Source: Laceyella sediminis | GTDB taxonomy: Bacteria; Bacillota; Bacilli; Thermoactinomycetales; Thermoactinomycetaceae | Length of the DNA: 64,000 nucleotides | Direction of reading: 5' to 3' | Assembly (NCBI RefSeq): GCF_003003125.1 | Contig: NZ_PVTZ01000004.1 | Coordinates: forward strand, 124,001 to 188,000 | Shown: in pieces, positions 62,177 to 64,000 of the stretch | How positions within the stretch are numbered: the first letter of the stretch is position 1 | How the letters are laid out: each line of letters begins with the position of its first letter | Position numbers and translations under genes: made by a program | The notes under the pieces: model-generated | Told to the model about the DNA's origin: nothing | Seen by the model: the letters and a program-made list of their open reading frames with translations, nothing else | Database searches by the model: none

Positions 62177-62317
62177 TTAGGGTAACTGAATATTTAGAAG
62201 CTCATGGTTATCCATTGAGCTTCTTATTTTTTTACTTAGCCAATAGCTCACTATGATGGGGACAATTGTTGGTATCAACATGAACAACCAGTCTTTTACT
62301 TCGGAGTAGATTTCCAT
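62177..62317 (-). CDS. 46-residue single-pass membrane protein, toxin-like
   Basis: A small gene with AAGGAGG about 11 bp before ATG 62317. The product has a short polar start (MEIYSEVKDW), one hydrophobic segment (LFMLIPTIVPIIVSYWL), a KK stop and a polar tail. This is the shape of type I toxins and holin-like peptides of Firmicutes. A plus-strand terminator (62197-62233) lies inside its 3' end, so an RNA transcribed from the opposite strand would overlap the mRNA end. No family member is identified. Confidence 0.6.
   Translation of the reverse strand: MEIYSEVKDWLFMLIPTIVPIIVSYWLSKKIRSSMDNHELLNIQLP
62197..62233 (+). terminator. plus-strand terminator inside the small membrane gene
   Basis: Stem GAAGCTCA / TGAGCTTC with an 11-base loop, followed by TTATTTTTTT. 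It belongs to a plus-strand transcript that would start around 62070-62170 and be antisense to the small gene. Promoter-like TTGTAA...TATACT occurs near 62142-62168 (spacing 15-17). Confidence 0.65.
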
Positions 62318-62366
62318 ACTTCCTAATTCCTCCTTGTTTTTAGAATGATTATTCATTACTTTTTTG

Positions 62367-62427
62367 AAAAAAAAAGCAAGACCTTTACCTTCTCAAGTTC
62401 ACACTTAAGAAAAGGTAAAGGTCTTGC
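62367..62427 (-). terminator. strong minus-strand terminator of a short transcript
   Basis: Arms GCAAGACCTTTACCTT (62376-62391) and its complement (62412-62427), with a loop and nine Ts on the minus strand. Confidence 0.85.
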
Positions 62428-62512
62428 TAACAACGAAATTGTTGCCAACAAAGCCGGGGCCTCCTGTGCCCGTTGTGACGACTTTGTTGTAAAAGCTACT
62501 CCCCCTTATCAT
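62405..62512 (-). CDS. 35-codon ORF inside a short terminated transcript
   Basis: The frame from ATG 62512 gives 35 residues: a basic start (MIRGSSFYNK), a Gly/Val/Thr-rich centre (VVTTGTGGPGFVGNN) and an aromatic end (FVVSKTFTFS). It is framed by a consensus promoter (62541-62569) and a terminator whose left arm encodes its last codons, the stop being in the loop. There is no clear ribosome site before the ATG. It may be a peptide (for example a signalling or modified peptide precursor) or the RNA may be non-coding. No family recognised. Confidence 0.4.
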   Translation of the reverse strand: MIRGSSFYNKVVTTGTGGPGFVGNNFVVSKTFTFS

Positions 62513-62540
62513 AAAACAGGAGTATAAAGTTGTTATTTCT

Positions 62541-62569
62541 AGTATAAGCTATGTCCTTTTATCAGTCAA
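62541..62569 (-). promoter_or_regulatory. consensus sigma-A promoter of the short transcript
   Basis: TTGACT (62564-62569) and TATACT (62541-62546), exactly 17 bp apart on the minus strand. RNA would begin near 62533 and run about 165 nt to the terminator. Confidence 0.75.
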
Positions 62570-62638
62570 TTATTTTTCTATTATTCTGACCAATATGTAT
62601 AATACATTCCTAAATGAAGATGCAGTCTTTATGGATAA

Positions 62639-62776
62639 AGTGCTGTCCAAACTGTTACAGCTGATATGAATGCACCTACCATTGACCGATGGCCGCAACC
62701 ATTTCCGACATTAAACATTCTCCATTCCTATATCTATTTTCTAATTTATAGAAGAATCGAACAGTAAGAGACGATA
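62639..62776 (+). mobile_element. remnant of an ISL3-like transposase gene
   Basis: A 45-codon open stretch reading AVQTVTADMNAPTIDRW, PQPFPTL and on. The Val-x-x-Val-Thr-x-Asp-Met-x-x-Pro pattern followed by a Phe-Pro is characteristic of the ISL3 catalytic region (catalytic Asp in DM). No start, no terminal repeats, and the following His/Phe motif is degraded, so only a fossil remains. Confidence 0.35.
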
Positions 62777-63085
62777 ATCAAAACCGTTGTTACTGAAGTT
62801 CAGGCTTGTCATCAAGAAGGAGAATAAATGGGGCATGAGCCAGAGTACGCATGCTCCGTTATTTTAAGTTGGTTATATAAGGGTATCAAAAAAATACAAA
62901 AGGCTTGAAGAAGTAATTCAAGAGGGAAGCGAGGCCAATCCATCCCAAGGGTGCTCTAGCACAGTGACGAGTATGCGGCGGAAGACTTAATAAGAGCAAG
63001 TATTAAGCATGCTTTGAAGCGCAGACTTTACTATTTCAAATACTATAAATACTTGATAGAGTTAATAGTGAAAGGGGTAATCAGG
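62777..63085. other. intergenic scar, no gene seen
   Basis: Contains a hairpin (GGGCATG/CATGCTC, 62834-62857) followed by GTTATTTT on the plus strand, and short fragments that could be degraded transposase code. The promoter of the membrane gene was not pinned down. Confidence 0.45.
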
Positions 63086-63943
63086 ATGAAATTAAATATA
63101 AAATGTATTGTAGTTTCTATGCTTACTATTACTTTGGGATTATTGGTTAATGCTGTTTTATGGATAACCAATAAGTTAACTTTTAATCAATTTTTTTCTC
63201 TTGCCGTTTTTTTGTTTATCATTTTATTTTGTTCCATGGAGTTGTTAGTTCGTTATGTGATTAAATCAAACGAAGAAAAATTTGAATTATATAATTTGAT
63301 AAAAGTATCGCCATCTCTTTGGCTCCATTGGTTGAATCATACAGATAAAGGAATAAAATTGATTCGAAGATTTCGGTTTGGTTATATTGGATGTATTATT
63401 TTGTTTGTTTTTTTTATTATAGATCAAGGCTTCATTCGATGGATTTATTCAATTTATCCTCATCACAAGTTTAGCCCTGAAGTTGATGCAGCAATTATTA
63501 CAACAATGGGTTCTACCGTCACACTTGGCTTAACCCTTATCGTTACCTTTTATTTTAATCGGCAAACCCAACTAGCCATGATTGAACAGTCGCGTGCCAA
63601 TTTAAAAGAACGTGTAATTGAAAAACGAATGACCCTATACCCGGAGATAGAACAAGAAATAGAAAAAATATGGCTTCTTTATCCTAAAGGGATAAATACA
63701 AATAGTTGGAAAAAAGCAGTATCCAAACTAAACCAACTATACCAAGAAAATAAATACTATTTATCTCAGAATCTGAGAAAATACATATTCCAAGTTCTTA
63801 CTTTTGCGAAAGCAGACCATCAAGAAGAATTATCCCCTGAAGAAATAAAAGAGGCTGAACAGAAGCTAAATGAACTAGTTGAACTCTGCCAAATCGAAAT
63901 TGAAAAATCCCTTGATCTTGCAACACTAGTTGATTTGGATTAG
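63086..63943 (+). CDS. multi-pass membrane protein of unknown function
   Basis: 285 residues, not recognised. Two hydrophobic segments near the N-terminus (about 5-27 and 35-57), a third near 105-120, and a fourth near 145-165 (TTMGSTVTLGLTLIVTFYF), followed by a cytosolic helical tail of about 115 residues rich in Glu/Lys/Gln with coiled-coil character (AMIEQSRANLKERVIEKRM, then a Leu-spaced C-terminus). The start is ATG 63086 with AAAGGGG 9 bp upstream. Codon use is strongly AT-rich, unlike the rest of the window, which suggests transfer. The layout resembles small membrane effectors, but no function can be claimed. Confidence 0.6.
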   Translation: MKLNIKCIVVSMLTITLGLLVNAVLWITNKLTFNQFFSLAVFLFIILFCSMELLVRYVIKSNEEKFELYNLIKVSPSLWLHWLNHTDKGIKLIRRFRFGYIGCIILFVFFIIDQGFIRWIYSIYPHHKFSPEVDAAIITTMGSTVTLGLTLIVTFYFNRQTQLAMIEQSRANLKERVIEKRMTLYPEIEQEIEKIWLLYPKGINTNSWKKAVSKLNQLYQENKYYLSQNLRKYIFQVLTFAKADHQEELSPEEIKEAEQKLNELVELCQIEIEKSLDLATLVDLD

Positions 63944-64000
63944 TCTATTCTGTTATTGAGAAATATTGATCATTCAAAGATTTAGCATCATATAACAAAT

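Overview
The window comes from a spore-forming low-to-mid GC Firmicute of the order Bacillales. The block miaB, ricA(ymcA), cotE, mutS, mutL, miaA, hfq, spoVK, hflX, ynbB-like, glnR, glnA follows the Bacillus subtilis order almost gene for gene, and asnS-dnaD is another conserved pair. Base composition is about half GC by eye. Gene content (Ku, hexuronate catabolism, large amino-sugar cluster) would suit the Thermoactinomycetaceae, but that family assignment is an inference.

Layout. 1-13.5 kb is a mixed housekeeping stretch: a decayed zinc alcohol dehydrogenase, sodA, a broken small lipoprotein-like gene, a GNAT acetyltransferase, an arylamine N-acetyltransferase, Ku, an ammonium transporter with a perfect GlnR/TnrA box, dnaD, asnS, a CapA-like protein that seems to start at CTG, and a GNAT/nitrilase pair that is one fused protein (YhcX) in B. 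subtilis. 13.9-36.8 kb is one continuous minus-strand cluster of about 20 genes. It encodes a secreted TIM-barrel-like protein, a sugar ABC importer without ATPase, a GH123/DUF4091-type glycosidase, a deacetylase-like protein, three Gfo/Idh/MocA oxidoreductases, a DegT aminotransferase, a TIM-barrel isomerase, a ceramidase-like protein, a ROK kinase, AgaS, a GatY-type aldolase, NagB, NagA, a second SIS protein and a PfkB kinase. Together these read as import and breakdown of an N-acetylgalactosamine-containing glycan through tagatose phosphates, with extra redox/transamination chemistry that the standard pathway does not need. 37.3-40.9 kb is a compact hexuronate operon (uxuA, uxuB-type SDR, kdgK, eda).

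41.0-42.9 kb is a scar zone: a 5'-truncated PLP decarboxylase, a small secreted protein and a C-terminal gene fragment. 42.9-60.4 kb is the conserved glnA-to-miaB block, with a DUF456 protein, an RsmJ-like methyltransferase and a putative amidoligase inserted. 60.5-62.0 kb holds a broken GNAT gene and xpt under a guanine riboswitch. From about 62 kb the DNA becomes AT-rich and accessory: a tiny membrane protein with a convergent terminator (type I toxin-antitoxin-like), a 35-codon ORF with its own strong promoter and terminator, an ISL3-like transposase remnant and a multi-pass membrane protein of unknown function.

Regulation visible in the sequence: GlnR/TnrA boxes at amtB and glnRA, a guanine riboswitch at xpt, a cre-like site before uxuA, an operator-like palindrome behind a promoter before the amino-sugar cluster, and many intrinsic terminators. 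No rRNA, tRNA, CRISPR array or intact transposase was seen.
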